This document shows positions 35,583-49,719 of a stretch of 64,000 nucleotides of DNA, piece after piece. Under the pieces are notes generated by a model that saw only the letters and a list, made by a program, of their open reading frames with translations, searched no databases and was not told the DNA's origin. Position 1 is the first letter of the stretch, and each line of letters starts with the position of its first letter. The stretch covers positions 4,712,001-4,776,000 of the forward strand of contig NC_135046.1 in NCBI RefSeq assembly GCF_051020975.1, given 5' to 3'. Both the position numbers and the translations under genes were made by a program. Source of the DNA: Osmia lignaria lignaria. Taxonomy: Eukaryota; Arthropoda; Insecta; Hymenoptera; Megachilidae.

Positions 35583-38500
35583 CTGCAAAGCACACGAAAT
35601 TTCGAACGTTTTAGAAACTCTTGTAGCACGGTCCCGTACCAGCGGATGAAACGGAGAGGGTGGAAAATTCGATCTCGTTGCAATGGTGAAATTGCATTTC
35701 TTCAACCGACGCGACGAATCATTTTTCGACATCTCGGAAATACTTCCGGTCCGATGCTCCGCTAGAAACGTAAGTAAATCTATCTTCGAGTACTGCTTCC
35801 GGTATCTGGCAATTGGCCAACGGACATTACGCGACGCTGTATTTCCGGCAAGTAATACAATTATTCGCGGATAGGATATTCGAACAGACTTTTCATGCGA
35901 TCGAGCAAAAAGCGGACTGTGAGTGGATTGAATGTGGACGAGGAGCGGACCGAGTGGGTCAAGGGGATGAAAATTCCAAGCCGACGACAAAAATGCTACC
36001 GGGAACAATTCGTTCGGTCGCGGTAACGAGCGAGAATTAATTAGGAACCATGCCAGCCGGTCGGTTGTTTACTCGCACTAATTGTGTTTCCGCAATTAGA
36101 GCGTATCCGATCGAGAAACAATCGGGCCAGGCAACTCGATGAAGACGTAATTGAGTCTGATTCGTGGGTATTCTTCGTCCCGGTTCGGATTCTCTCTGAA
36201 TTCGAGAAGGACGAACGACAGGCTAATGAGAACGAACGGATAGAAAGATTGCTAGTTGGAGAGACAGCCGGAGAAATCTGAGCGGAGAGGACGAAAGAAA
36301 AGAAAGCGCGAAATTAAATGGGTGTGACCCGTCTGTATCGTGTGGGCGAAGTAGTTTCGACCACGAGCAGCCGGGCATAAAGGGAACTTCTCGTCCGGAT
36401 GTGCTGGACGCGTACAATTTTTTGTTTTCATTTTGTTTTTGAACTGCCCGGCTGAAACATTTAATACACGCCGAGCTGGATAACTTTCCGCTGGTTATTG
36501 GCCCTTTTTTTCAGTACACCTGGTGAATACCTTTCAGCGAATGGCGTGCAAATACCAGAGATACATTTATCCATTTCCATGCTGTTATTTGACAAATTTC
36601 AAGTTTGCTTTTAGATTCTCTTTTTTTACCATAAAAAAGATTTAAAACCTGTTCCACTGGAAATTTCAGAATTTGAAAATTTTCAAACCTATATTTTGTA
36701 TTATTATTCACTGAAACGGCACAGTTTTTGTAACAGAATGTATCCAGTTTATCGTCCCTTGTTCGTAGTTGAAAATTTCAAGATAACGCTTTCCCGCCAT
36801 TACACGGACATCGGGCGGGAAAAGAAAGAGACAGGGTAGCAAAGTTTCCCGGCAAGTATCGTTCATTACAGCAACGTCGTCGGTGAACAGAAGCGAGGAA
36901 CGAAGATACGGATCACGGAACAACGTAGTAAACAAGGCAGTTTTCCCGGACGAAAAACTCGAATAGATCAACGACAGAAAAGACGGCTACCAGAGACAAT
37001 CTTGAACGGAGAAACTTACTGCTTCCGGTTTAACGGGGCACCAGGAACTTTCGCTATCCAGTTTTAAAGCCGCGAAACGAAGATAAATTTTATATATCTT
37101 TATTTTGAAATTTCTCTATTCTTTTAATCGTCGGACGAGGAGTGAACAAGGTATTCAGGTAGATTCCGGCACGAGCGAGAAGTTTCGACAGAACCGTTGA
37201 AATAGCTCGTTTTAACAGAACGCGCGTCATCGGGGACGATAATGGACGTGAAAATAATCGATGTCTCGCGAGAAGAGAAAAATTCGTTCGCCACGCGCCT
37301 CTCACTCGACGGTGTTAACCCACGTGCCACGATCGTTGGCCACGTTGAACGCCCACGTACAAATTTACAGCCCACGTTTCACGATGACGCATCGATATGC
37401 ATCTACGAGTCTGTTTTTACAGACGATCCAGAGGAAACAAACCGTGGCATATTGATGGGCCAGCCGTCTTCGGACGAGGAGACACCGTACGCGTCCACGA
37501 TCTCTCTTTCCATGCTCGATTTAGGAACGAGCCAATTAAATCCACTCCAGTTTTCCTCTCTTCCGCCGAAAACTCTCTCCATTGTACGCTGAAGTCACGA
37601 ACAGGATCCATTTAAATCGAGAATACACATTGGATAAGATTTCATCTACAAAGCTTACATCGACACTGTTTTAACCGACAGATTTTAATTCTACAGGATG
37701 ATTCAAAACAAGTTTAATATCAACATTTTTAAAAGTTTGTTATAATCTTATAATGTCACTCGAGGAACGTTATAAAAATTCATAGATGGAAAAGGAAACT
37801 GTCATTGTCAAACGATGAAAGCTCTGTAGATGAAGATTCACGTAGACGATTTCGATATGTTCCTTTCAATTGCACGAAATATCATCGTTGAACGATTCAC
37901 TGGGGCTCACCGGAACAGAAGAGGAGTTGATCAAAAAATCTACGATCAAATTTTTTTCAATCGGCCCCCTCTTCGTTTACGATTCACGAAGGCCCGCGTT
38001 AATTGCCAACACTATACACGCACACGTTCCAACCGACTCCATCGAAAAGCATGTCTCATAATATATCAGCAACGACAATCGGGGGGGACTGTCGTTTCGA
38101 TCCCTTCCCATCAATCTACCGCAGTGCCATGTTCCCAGCATAGACATATCCTCATTTATCCCAATGTCCTACACCAACCTAGCCAATTTGCTAATCGAGC
38201 CAATCATCCAATCGCATTAACCTTGCCGGCCATTCAGAGACCCCGGTCTCCTTTTTATTGGACGGTTCCTGCGACTACTTTTTCACGTTAGCGATATACA
38301 CCAGGCTGGTCATCAAGGTGTACAGAAAAGGATGTTTCGTCGTACTTCGTATCGCTACCTTTCTTTTATCGATCGTTTCGCAAACAGAGTTCAAGATGAA
38401 GCAAGTTTTTTTTTTCTTCGAAATTTATCTCTCGATGTTTCCAAGAACTTTGAAAATTTTCAACCTCGAACAACCATTCGGATAATTCTCAAAGTTCCGT

Positions 38501-41500
38501 AATAATTGAATTGCTCGAATGCCCATCACTATACGTCGATTTTATTCACCCTCTGTCCTATAAATTCCAACCCATGAAATTCTCTCAATAAAGATAAAAG
38601 AGGAGGACGGATAGAGGAGTCCATTCAAAAACATCAAGAGTCAAAAACAAAAGATACAGGATGCTGAAAAGAAGGAATTTTGCCTCTTCAATGACTCGCA
38701 ATTGCGTGCATTTTAACGACACAACTTTGAAAAGAAGCATCAGTATCGACCTCTCTTTACTTCCTGTTTCAATCAAAGACTTACTCTCTCTCTCTCTCTC
38801 TTTTACGTATCATTCTCTTCCGTTTTCTGTTCACATTCTAGCCGGTTCGATTCATCGATAACTACTGTCACTCGTTAACTTTCCATCGTGCCTTTTGTCT
38901 TTCTCTTTCAACTTGTCACACTATTCCCATTTCAATTAAACGCTCGACCATAATGACGTTCTACCTTACAGGTATCATTTACGATCGACCGACGAGTAGG
39001 AAAAATCCGGATCGACACGATATCGATTTTATTGCCGCGCTCGATTTACCGCAGGTTGCAGCAGCTTGCACCAGCTGGATGCAACGTGCGGCATTGCACG
39101 GGGAAATGTGCAACGAACGAGTACCTCAACGGCCCACGCCGTACGCCTCTGCGCTTACAAACGCGTTGCACCGTGGAAAATTGGATAATGCCACTGGCCA
39201 GGAATATATACTATTGCTTCTCTAAGCTAAAGGCTTCTCTAAAGGCTTCTACCTCTTCAACTAACAACTCCTCGTCCATGTTTATTCTATAACATTTCGT
39301 AAAACCGTTTGTCGCAACTTAGATTTCCTTTGATTAATGGAAAGTGTAGAGAAAGGATAAGCCAAGATCTAAAAACAAATGGTGCAAGATTTTTCCCCTT
39401 ACCCTTAATCAAGAGAAGCCTGCGTTGCACCTAACTGTGCACCTAACTAGCACCCAAGTATGCTAGCCTTCCCTAAAAGAAAATACAACCTGATGTCACT
39501 ACCTATGAAACGAGTATTCGATTAGTATTCATTTCAAAACAAGTTGATTCATAAATGGCGATAACTATGAGCAGAAATAGACGGAACTAGTCTCGAGGAG
39601 ACCTCAAGTGGAACTATGAATCGCAAACAATATTTGCCGCGATGAATCCCGAGTTTGCTAATATCATAGTTTTGGGCAAGTTTAAACTGGCAGGAGTTAG
39701 CCACAGGATATAGAGAACAGTATAATTTAATTAAAACGTTCCGAGTATGTACCACTGATACTTGTTAAATAACTGTCATCATACAGTAATTATACGAGCA
39801 AGGATAACAGTGATTTACTTGAAACTTATGATTTCGTTCGTGCTTTTTAATTTACTCGCGGTATTTCTCTCGTGGCGAGCAATTCAATTAGAAAAATGAA
39901 CGAGTTTGCATGATACCAATGATATACACGCGTGCTTTTTGATTAATTCCTACGATCGATCGGACGATGCGTATATTAAAATTGATTGAAACGAATTGAA
40001 AAAGTCAATTAATCGTTCATCACTGCTGATCGTGATTTTGAACAGAAATCTGAACAAAACTGATCGAAACCTTGGATCATCACTTTGCTTGGTCATTCTT
40101 CGATTCAACCACCGTCCGTTAACTATTACGACGAGTGAAAATAAATAACCGTGGTCCGTCCTTTTTTATTCAAATGCTGATATTTCCATTTAACTGTTGG
40201 ACGGGCCACAATGGTCGGAACAATAAAACGCGTGCAGCGTGTGTATTCATTGAAGAGGCGTGCCGGCACGGCCGGTGGTAGAAACAGAAGAGTAATCTTG
40301 CGTTGACTTTCGACGAACAACAGGGTGAACCCACCCCTTACCCCGCCCCTCGCCATCCAAAGGCCATTACTCACCGACCGTGTCCCGCTGTCAGGTGCAA
40401 TTTGTTCGGCTCGCAGAAGCGAGAAGAAACGACAAACCTTGCTTTGCTTCGTGACAGATGAGACCAGAGAATCGTTAAATAAAAAAATCAACGAAAAAAG
40501 AAAAGCGCAGAAAAGAAATTCGATGGCTGATGTTTCACGCGTGAAACATCGAATATTTCGCCTCGTCATCGCGACGATAATTTTATACGATTCTACTACC
40601 TGTGCCTTTCGGAATTTCTTTCTTCCTCGAGGCGTCTTGAAATTATCAACAAACGAACATTTTTCTTTTCACGGAGAATTCTGTGTATCAGGGCAGAAGG
40701 GTTAAGACGATCAAAGAGGAGAGGAACAAAGGTAGCGTGAAGAAATTATTTCCAGGAATAGCAAAGCTTGGCACGAAAGAAGATGTTAATCGAGGTAAAA
40801 GAAGAGAACACCCTGTCTCGCCTGAGGGAGGCTAAAAAGAGTGGTTCTCTTGATCGACAACGAGGAAATTACGCTTTAACGGCGTAAGAAAATGAGAATA
40901 GAAGAAGGCAGTGAGGGTTATATACCGATGTAGCGTGAAGAAAAAAAAAAAGGCAAGATGGAAATTATCTTTTACCCTTTCAGGCCGGTCGGCTCGTTAA
41001 ACCTCGTCCTGTAGGCTGGTATGGTAATAAATAATACTCTTGCTCGGAGTTGCAACAAACGTAAGAAAGTGTTAAAACATAAAGAAAAAGAATAAACAAT
41101 AAAGTTTTCTTTCTTATTACCCTTTCCCAATCATGAATACAAAATCATGAATACTTCGATGTTAAAAGAAATATTTCAGGGATTGACCTACTCCGGATTC
41201 CAGGAATAAAGGAACGAAGGTTTCAACCCTCTTTTAAGCGAGGTAGGATAAACGGTAAGAAAATAATCCTTCCCCGATTCTAAATGAAATGCCTTCCTCC
41301 TGTAGACTCTTCGTGAATCCGTCTGCCAACAGGTTCATCGGTGCAAGTGGATATCCATTCAACTCGGAATGCTTTTCAACTCTGCCCGTTCACTTTTCTG
41401 CTTTTTACTTCGATATTATTCGAGCGTTGCCGGACAGGGATATCTTTTAGTAGTATAGACATACAAGACGATTCAGAAATAGCGACAGACAGATATTCAT

Positions 41501-43009
41501 AAAATACGAAAGTACCGTGCGTCGGCGACCTTCCGGACGGATTCTTGGTATCTCAAGATTTCAAAGTATTACGATGTTTCATATCACGGGTGGCCACTAA
41601 TAAACGATTTAAAAGTATCGACAAAGAGCTTAGCAAGATTTAATCACGCGATGAAAGCCCGAGGAAGAAGGAAGGTTATTCATTGAAAGGGAAGAAAGGA
41701 AGAATGAAAAGGTGTTTAAAACTTTACGGACAAGCTTGGTGACTTTATGCGATGCTAAACAAAAGTGTCGTCTCTGGAGGACAAAGATCGTAGAAGCTAC
41801 CCTCCTTCTATTTTCCGGATACAAAAGAGGGAAGCGGCGGTAATGAAAGAGAAAGAAACGTCAAGGAAGAAAGATCGCGAGGTGTCGGAGATTCTTCGAT
41901 ACCCTAGAGATCGTTCCCTTTTCTTCCCCGACTTGTTTTCTTTTTTCCTTTCCCTGTTTCGTGGGAAGGTTGACAGCCAATAAGGAACCTCGACACCTCA
42001 TCGAGCAGCCCTTTCCTTCAGGGAAGATAAGAAGAGAGAGGGAAACACGATTCGTCTCTCTGTTTGCCAAGCGAAAACGAAAGGTTGGATCGCTTGATAG
42101 CCGCTTAATTACTTGGGGAATTCCTTTTGAGCATTTAGGAAACGCTTGCTACGAGACAAAGGGACAAGTTTCGTGATTGCTAAGGTGTTACCTTTCGCGT
42201 AAGACGAATCGAGATTAATTCTGTTTCTTTAATTAATTTCCGGATTTGAGCTTACAATTTGTTACTTTATGTAAGTGTTATTCGAAATTTCTCCAAGTCG
42301 AAATAAACTTTGGCATTTCAAGGGAAGGGTTAACGAACGCTATCTAACTCGAAGTTTCGAACCATTTCTTTCCGACGTTTTGTATAAATTGATTTTTATC
42401 GAGGACGAAAGGAAGGAAACGCGATACGCAAAGGGTCAACGAAAATCGTCGCAAGGTTCGTACGGTGTTACCATAAATGGCCTGGCGCGGGCCAACGAGC
42501 ACGTTTCTCAAACCATTAGGTGAAAGGACCCCTCCTCATTGTGTCTCTTTTTCTCTCTCTCCTCATCGACTACGTTCCTCTTTCCTCATTAAGTTGATTG
42601 CTCGATACCTCTCGTGGTATAACAAACCGCGCTTGCTGCTTCCTGCTTCGTACGCGTCCTCCATTCTATGTTACATGAAAAATGGCCCAATTAATTCCTA
42701 CCTCCTTCTTCTTCGCTTGCTTCGCGGTACGATTATTGCCACAGCTGTTAATTGCTACCGCGACCTCGACTCCGCTGTCATTGTAAATTTTAATTGATCT
42801 TTCCTGAGATGTTCGACCGCGATACTGTTTTTTTTTCAAAGATCACTTATGTTGATATTTTTCCCTGGGATATCAATATTTTTTTTTCAGAAATTACGAG
42901 CGAAGATTATTGTTGGAAATTAAGGAGTTCGGAATTTACAGGATAAACGCACCGAGTTGTTGATGAATATTATAATAAATCATTTTTAATATATGCTAAT
43001 TACACTTAC
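35583..43009. other. Probable 5' UTR intron of the tetraspanin
   Basis: If the exon at 43010-43105 is used, this 7.4 kb is an intron. No coding sequence was recognised. It holds a (CT)n run near 38.79 kb, a perfect 22-bp palindrome at 40529-40550 and numerous short ORFs with no similarity. Confidence 0.45.
40529..40550. repeat. Perfect 22-bp palindrome
   Basis: Eleven bases, GATGTTTCACG, followed immediately by their exact reverse complement. The symmetry stops at both outer edges. It could be a dimeric transcription-factor site; no factor is assigned. Confidence 0.6.
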
Positions 43010-43105
43010 CCTGCGTCATCGGTGTGTAGCTTGAGGCCGATTTCTGACACGCATGTCCACTTCAAAATTTTTTAACTCTCCCTCGTTACTACTACACCCT
43101 GTATC
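43010..43105 (-). other. Probable non-coding 5' exon of the tetraspanin
   Basis: A 96-base segment on the minus strand, bounded by the acceptor GTGTTTCAG and the strong donor CAG|GTAAGTG. It has stops in all useful frames. Joined to the acceptor at 35582, it places an in-frame TGA just upstream of the tetraspanin start. It carries two short upstream ORFs: 12 codons starting at ATGCGTGTC, and ATGACGCAG, which would run over the junction into a stop. Assignment to the tetraspanin rests on strand and splice quality only. Confidence 0.45.
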
Positions 43106-46100
43106 CTGAAACACAAAGAAAAGGTTCGAAAATTAAAAAAAATTTCTTATATCTTTCGAAGATGTTTCCCAAGTAAAAACAGCGAGAAGGTTTATTTCCA
43201 CTCGTTTTTCTTCTTTTTTTCTTTTTTCAAGTCTCAAGGTACGAGTTCATTCTCGCTCCCCTTTATATTCTCCAACCTGTCCACTATTTTTCGTCGAATG
43301 TCGAGAGGATGGTCTGGCAATTGCGAGCCGCCAGGTCCATTCGACAAACGTACTCGAGGCACGCAGCCACCATGAACGAAATAAGAACGTATTCCCCAAG
43401 CGATTGAACCGCTCTCGGTGTAATAGAATTTTTCTGTCCCGTCGAATCCCCGTGAAATATCTGCCCGCTCATCGAACGCTACCAGCTCTCTATATTTTCA
43501 CGTCAAATATTTTTTGACGAAATTTACATTCACATTGCCTGACATCGATTCGACGAAACGAACTTTTACAATTTCCCAAACATTCCGAATTTTCGAAATG
43601 TCGAACAGTTTGGATTCGAGGAAGAACTTCTGATTCAAGCAGCGGTGGAACGTATTTGTCTTCGAATTAACGCTCGCTCGTTCTTCTCTCGGCTCGCAAA
43701 CGTGCGATAAGCCAGCCTTAACGCGAATCGTGGGCCGATTTCGGGACCCGTTGCGATTTCCGCTACGGAATAGCGTAAACAACCGCACGCAGAGCCACGC
43801 CGTGTAAACGCGATCAGATTTACGAGCACGGCATTTACCGCGATAAGCCACGACGAGCCGTTAATGCGAACCGTCTGCAACTGCAGCAACGACCGAGCGT
43901 TTAAAACACGCCACACGTTTCTACCTGCTAACTTTTCGCTCCTCGTGAAATCGTTGGCAAACGAACGATCGTCCTAGACGTGGGTGCCGATGGAATCTCA
44001 TAAATGCTTTCGAAACTTTATATCGTTTTATTGTAAAACTCATCGTCGAAATCAATTTATGGCGACCGTACGCGAAGGAAAGAGGATAGATAATCATGGG
44101 TTAAAATTAAATTCTTTCGAGTTTATTGAGTTATATTACGTACAATATTTGCCTTTTATAGTATACGCACACGAGAATAAAGGGATGGGAAATTTTCAGC
44201 TTTTCAAAAGTTGAAATCGAATATCATAGAAACGTAGATTACACAGAGCCTTGCGAGATAGAGAAAAATGGTAGAAAATAGAGCGAACAGAGGAAAAGAT
44301 AAAAGACAGTTTGAAATTCCTTTTTTTTTCTCTCTTCCTCGGGACGTTCTAAAGCTCGCGAAGCCACCTCTTGTCCGTCAGTCGTCAACAATATCCGTGT
44401 TTTTCGATCAAAGCCTTTCCTCTATCCTCGAATCCTGTTCGTTCGATTGAAAGAATGCCCCTTGGGATTATTTACCAACGCCTTTTTCCAAACATCCTTT
44501 ACCTTACCTTCTTTATTGCTTTTGCGCTCCTTTAAATGGATCCCCATTTTTTAATAGTTTAATTCTAAATTTCATTAAAATAATTCTTATATCGGGATAT
44601 AAATTACACGTCTCTTACTCGCGGTCGAATTGAATTGTTTCAGCTTAATCGTCGCTCGAAATAAATCTCCAAGAGGTGTTTTCTATTTAAAGTTGCTAAG
44701 TCGCGTTTCATTAGCGAGCCAGCTGGGTAATTTGTTTCTAGCATTCTCTTCGAGAACCACTTTTTGTCACGGTGATCTCTTTCTCGCGTTCGTTCAAAAG
44801 TGAACAAAAAGGAATCACGAGAGTTTCGAGACAAAGGGAAATTTTAACTTGCGAATTTTCAGTTTCGCCTCTCCATTTCTGCTCGTTTAATACTTTCGCT
44901 TGGAATTTTCATGGAAAACGCTACGTTTTAATTCGCTCTTCTATATCAGACCAGCCGGGTAATCTCCCTTTTTTATTGATTCTCCCATCAATGATTTCAT
45001 TCATCGTTTATACGGATAATCGAATATTGATGGATTCTACCGATTCTTTCAAAATAATTCGATGGAATTTGAAATAATAAAATGTCCAAGGGACAATATT
45101 AAAAATCTATAAATGGCTAACAGTATCTCTCCACTGAAATAACATTGAACTCGCAAAAAATACAATGTAGCTACGTTCGAAACATGGATGGTAACATATT
45201 AAATTCATGATATTATCATCGATCTATTCGATGAAAATAAACGATTTGAAGCGAGCATTAATTAACCGTTTATTTGTACAGTGTATAATATCATGCTGTG
45301 CGTTACATGAATATTTATTCATTGAAATTTTGTCATCGGCAATATGGGATAATAAATTTACTCGTGTGATATTAATTAATCGAACCGGACTGCCTCGTTT
45401 TCCAACCGAATAACCAATTAATAATTCCTAACTTTATCTCAGCTTCGACTAACGAAATCGTCGCCGATGCTGGGTTGGAAGATTCTTCGAAGAAAGATTT
45501 AAGCAAGTTCCTTGTTCTTTCAGAAGTTCGCCAACGAGTAATGTATAACTATGTCAAGGGAGAGTGAACGAAACACGGTTAACGGTGTCGTTTCTTCTTA
45601 GTTACCTGCTAAAGAAAAGGAAATTAAACTACCTTCTCTATTCTCTGTTCCATACATTTCAACGAAGAACGTGTCTCAGAAATGACGTTAATTTAAACGC
45701 GTCTCTCTTTTCACATCCATCTGATTTTCTACTCTCGTCGCGCGACTCTCAACTTTAATCGCGTTAACGGGTCGACTAACACGGTAGATATATCGAAACT
45801 TTAATTATTAATAATAAAACAAGTTAATCCTCAAATTTCGAGCTTTCAATTTACATTAGCCGAGAGTAACACCAGCTCGGAGGCTAATTTCGACTAAACG
45901 AAGCACAAAGGTCTGAGCCAATTTCGAAAACTCGTGCCACGTAATCAACGTCAAAACAATCTGCCAGACACTCGACCAACGGTTGCCGGATAACTATATT
46001 ATACGGGGGTTTCTAGGTATCAGCCCTTCGGGCGAACAGGCCAGGGAAATTTCAGCCGTCCGTAGGGTACAATCTACTTACAAAGCTAATATCCACTGCC

Positions 46101-46896
46101 GTCGGCCCAACATCGACAACAAGGGTAGATTCTATTAAGTGGCGACCATCTAATCAGATACCATCCCTCCGGGATCATTGATTCGATAATCTCGGATTCG
46201 GCTTGGACCGAAAAGAAGTTGAAAAATTAATCCCATTCGTGATTTTCTCCGTTTCATAAAGATCACGATTGTTAAGTCGAATCAGAAAATGTCCAATTAT
46301 AACAGATTGCATGACGATTTCACAAGCGAGACGGTTAACGGCGCTTCAATTGGCCTAATCGCAGTCACTTTGCCAGGCTAGTCCCCGCCGGGCACCGACG
46401 TTCACGACCCGTTTATTAAATAAGAGCAAAGGCCACGAACCATTTGCGAAGTGGGACGAATGGATTAGATTTCCTGTTGCGATTCTACGCGAGCACACGT
46501 CCGCCTTCAGCGACGACGCCGACGACGTCTAATGAATGCACCGATGAAAATCGTTTCAATGACGGTCGCGACCGGGGTCGTTTCTTATTGCGCGTGAGAT
46601 CGTTCCACCCTTCCTAATCACAGAAATATTATTGATCATAATAGGAACGATTGTATCTCGAGTACCATGCGGGTGAATAAACTTCAAATAATTTGTCTCT
46701 TTTGCACCGTGATCATTTGAAACAGTTTTTCATTGAGTGAATTATTCTTTGGATGGGACGATGATTGGTAATTTTATTTTGACTTTCAGTACCTTCAATG
46801 CTAAAGAACTACGGTGATTGACTTTGTAAAATATAATTCAAATATAGTAAACTTAAACTATCCTATAATATCAAGGAAATGAAACTGGGGTAAAGG
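43106..46896. other. Non-coding DNA upstream of the probable 5' exon
   Basis: Short ORFs on both strands, none recognised. No repeat or RNA gene could be supported. Confidence 0.5.
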
Positions 46897-47112
46897 ATGG
46901 GGTGTCCATGTAATTTATATGATCCAAGTTTAAAAAAAAAAATGTTAAAACCATTGGAAGATAGTAATTTGTTCGAAGGAGAATCGACGGGAGCAAAGGT
47001 GAATCCCTTCGACAAATTTTTCAGCAAAGAAGATCCCGTATCTTGTCGCGGACGCGGAGGTCCTCCTCCGAAGTGGTACCATCCAATTGGAAGCGGTTTC
47101 TGTTCGTCCTGA
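46897..47112 (+). CDS. Small unrecognised ORF with a possible lipidation start
   Basis: A 71-codon frame opening MGCPCN, where Gly2 followed by Cys residues would suit myristoylation and palmitoylation. A second Met lies at residue 16, after a poly-A/poly-Lys stretch. The body is polar and ends in the Gly/Pro/aromatic string GRGGPPPKWYHPIGSGF. Its composition looks more protein-like than neighbouring frames. It lacks a recognised homologue and has an equally long antisense frame. It could be a short gene, one exon, or chance. Confidence 0.25.
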   Translation: MGCPCNLYDPSLKKKMLKPLEDSNLFEGESTGAKVNPFDKFFSKEDPVSCRGRGGPPPKWYHPIGSGFCSS

Positions 47113-49341
47113 AAGTCACGAGAACGAACGGTGACTAATAATACATCGTGAGTCACGATTGTGAACCGTGACATAACCTCGAATATCCTAAGTCCTCTTC
47201 CCTGATGTTTCTTCTCTCTTGTTCGTTGATCTTTAGACCCTTTACCTTTCCCTTTCTCACGTGCACCTACGCGATTTCTCCTCGGCTTCGCGGGATACCT
47301 TGTAAAATATTAGAGCCTGCGAGCAGCCTCGACAACAAATAATCAGTCGTCGTTTTCTGCTATATTGCCGCGTAGGCGGGAGCACCATTATCTTTTCCCT
47401 TGGATCGCCCAACGATCGGTGGATCTAAACCTCGATCGTTTCAACGATCCTTGCCTATAAAACCTTCACCTTTTGCCTCGATGCTCGTCGAATGTACGTC
47501 TTGATAAATATTATTTGGAATTTATGTAAAAAGAAAATCCTTCACCGATTTACTTGTTTATCAAAGTTAATTAAAATACGGTCATCGACGTAATTACGGT
47601 TAATGAAAACGTACACTGGGGGTTCGGGAATAACGTGTACGCCGAGCTGTAAATGATTTCGTTAATACGATAGCCACACGGTGAACAGGAAAAATCGTCC
47701 ATTAAATTAATTCTTTGACATGGACGCACTTAATACACGCCGGTAACAGGTATCATTCCGATCGAAGCGATACGAGGACAAGCGAGAGATCCTTGTCGGC
47801 GCAGTTAATCGACATTTTAGCCTGGTATGTTGCCTCGTTACACTAATTAGAGAGCAGAAAGTTTCTCGAATATCGGCCACGTATCAAGGATGAGCATCGG
47901 TTGGAAAATTGATCCGGAATCGGGGTGAAACAAGCGTTTATCTCGTCGATCGACCTATCAGAAACGATTTCTTCTCTGTCACGGTGGAATTATATGGTCG
48001 ATGAACAAGATAAACACGTCAGATACTATACTGTACAAGGTTGTTGCTCTACAACGAGAAACATCAATGGAAAGAAAACAATATGTACCACGTTTGAAAA
48101 CAGTTTACGTATGCAAACTGTTGTATGAACAACGATGAAACGCTGCCTGCAGCAATTCCCGAACCATAGGAACCCTCGGTAGCTACACGAACAGATCTTA
48201 ATCGCGAGGGTCCAAAGTAAATGGGGCTAATTAGGATTGAACGTATGCAACGGAGGTAATGAAGCCAACGAGCGTCTATAAACGGAAACTGGCAGAACTA
48301 AGCCAGTTTTCTCTTCGTATCGAAAGATGAGAGAAACGGTTTCCTGCTGCGTGCATCTCGTCGCGACGCCTGTTACAATTACGCTGCTGATATCACCCGC
48401 GCCATCAATTTAAACACGTTTACCATCCGAAGTAAGGAATTTATGGAGAAGAGTAAACGATGCTCGTTTTAGTATAGAAAAAGAAAAAGTCATTTTGAAA
48501 TCAGAACAACAATTCATCAACAAATGGCACTACCGGTAACGATGAACTAAAAAATTAACGGTGCATCATATTTTTCATTCAACTTCCATTTGTTTCCGCG
48601 CTGTCTTTTTCCCCCTTTTTTCGCATTAAGGACCGGACAAAACGCGGGAAATTGGCCTTATTGTCAGGCGAAAATGTCGATTTTGCGTTCGACTGCACTT
48701 TACGCTCGCGTGATCGTATTCTCATCAGAGATGCAGTCGCGTTGCCGTCGTAATCGGCAACGTCGACGCAGCCAAATCCGACCACGTATGAACGCGGCAA
48801 CACGTGCGTCCGTCACGCGTCCGCTTCCCTTTGTCTTGATCCATCGTGGCAACGATTACCTCCGGCTATCGTCTAACAGACATTAATCGCAGCTATGCGC
48901 CTCGAAACATATCCTAACAGACGTCAGCTGTACCCGGCTACTCGGAAACACGTGTCTACCAGTGAAGGCTTAAAAAAAAACTGATTCATTTCTAAATCGA
49001 CGAATTCGATTAATTTGATGAACAACGCTTGCAAAAAATCAAATATTTCAACGCGAACGACAAATCAATTTCGACGATTCGAAACATGGGATCGCGTTCG
49101 GATAACTACCTGTAATTTCCGGTAAACACAATCCCCGTTAATTTCAAAGGGATGCGCGTGACGGTAAAAAGGTAAACGACCCACCACTTTGCCACGAGTA
49201 AAAATTTTCCGCGTTTCAAAGCCCAACCGGTCGAATAGTTGATTTACGGCAGCAATAAAAGTGCTCGTTGAAAATTCACAGGCTGAACAGGTGACAAAGA
49301 GAATCTTCCCTCTTCGCGCTTATACGAGTATCGTATTATTT

Positions 49342-49719
49342 ATGACGATTACTAGGTACAGCAGGGAAACGATACTTTCTCAAGGAATATGCAGGGTGCA
49401 ATTCACCGGTGGAAACTACACGCCAATTCGTACCTGTATTCCGGAAAGAAAACCTGCTGAGATTTCTCCGAAAGGACAGAATTACGTGCTCTCGAATAGA
49501 TCCGGACCTGGGTTCCATAATCTGCAGGTAACGGCGGTCGTGGGACAACCGTGGGAGGATTGTTCGAGAGGTGAAGTTGGTAGAACCGAAAATCCGTGTG
49601 AACTAAAATGCTCGTTCTTTAGATTAGAAGGAAACGATAAAACCGACGTATTTCAATCGCCGTGTAATTTTTATCGCAAAAATGGATCAATTTTTTTGTT
49701 CGGCTTCAAATATAAATAA
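49342..49719 (+). CDS. Weak six-cysteine ORF, unrecognised
   Basis: From the first ATG the frame gives 125 aa with six cysteines spread over the chain and ends FLFGFKYK. There is no signal peptide at this ATG. The open frame extends 81 bases further upstream without another ATG, to a possible splice acceptor (TTCACAG, about 49281). A CTGCAG|GTAACG donor lies inside it near 49530. It could be part of a spliced gene, a pseudogene, or chance. No family is suggested. Confidence 0.15.
   Translation: MTITRYSRETILSQGICRVQFTGGNYTPIRTCIPERKPAEISPKGQNYVLSNRSGPGFHNLQVTAVVGQPWEDCSRGEVGRTENPCELKCSFFRLEGNDKTDVFQSPCNFYRKNGSIFLFGFKYK

Noticed and set aside
40529..40550. Resemblance of the palindrome to bacterial parS (TGTTTCACGTGAAACA)
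   Set aside because: The centre has an extra CG and the surrounding DNA is insect nuclear with introns; no bacterial genes are nearby, so the resemblance is chance.
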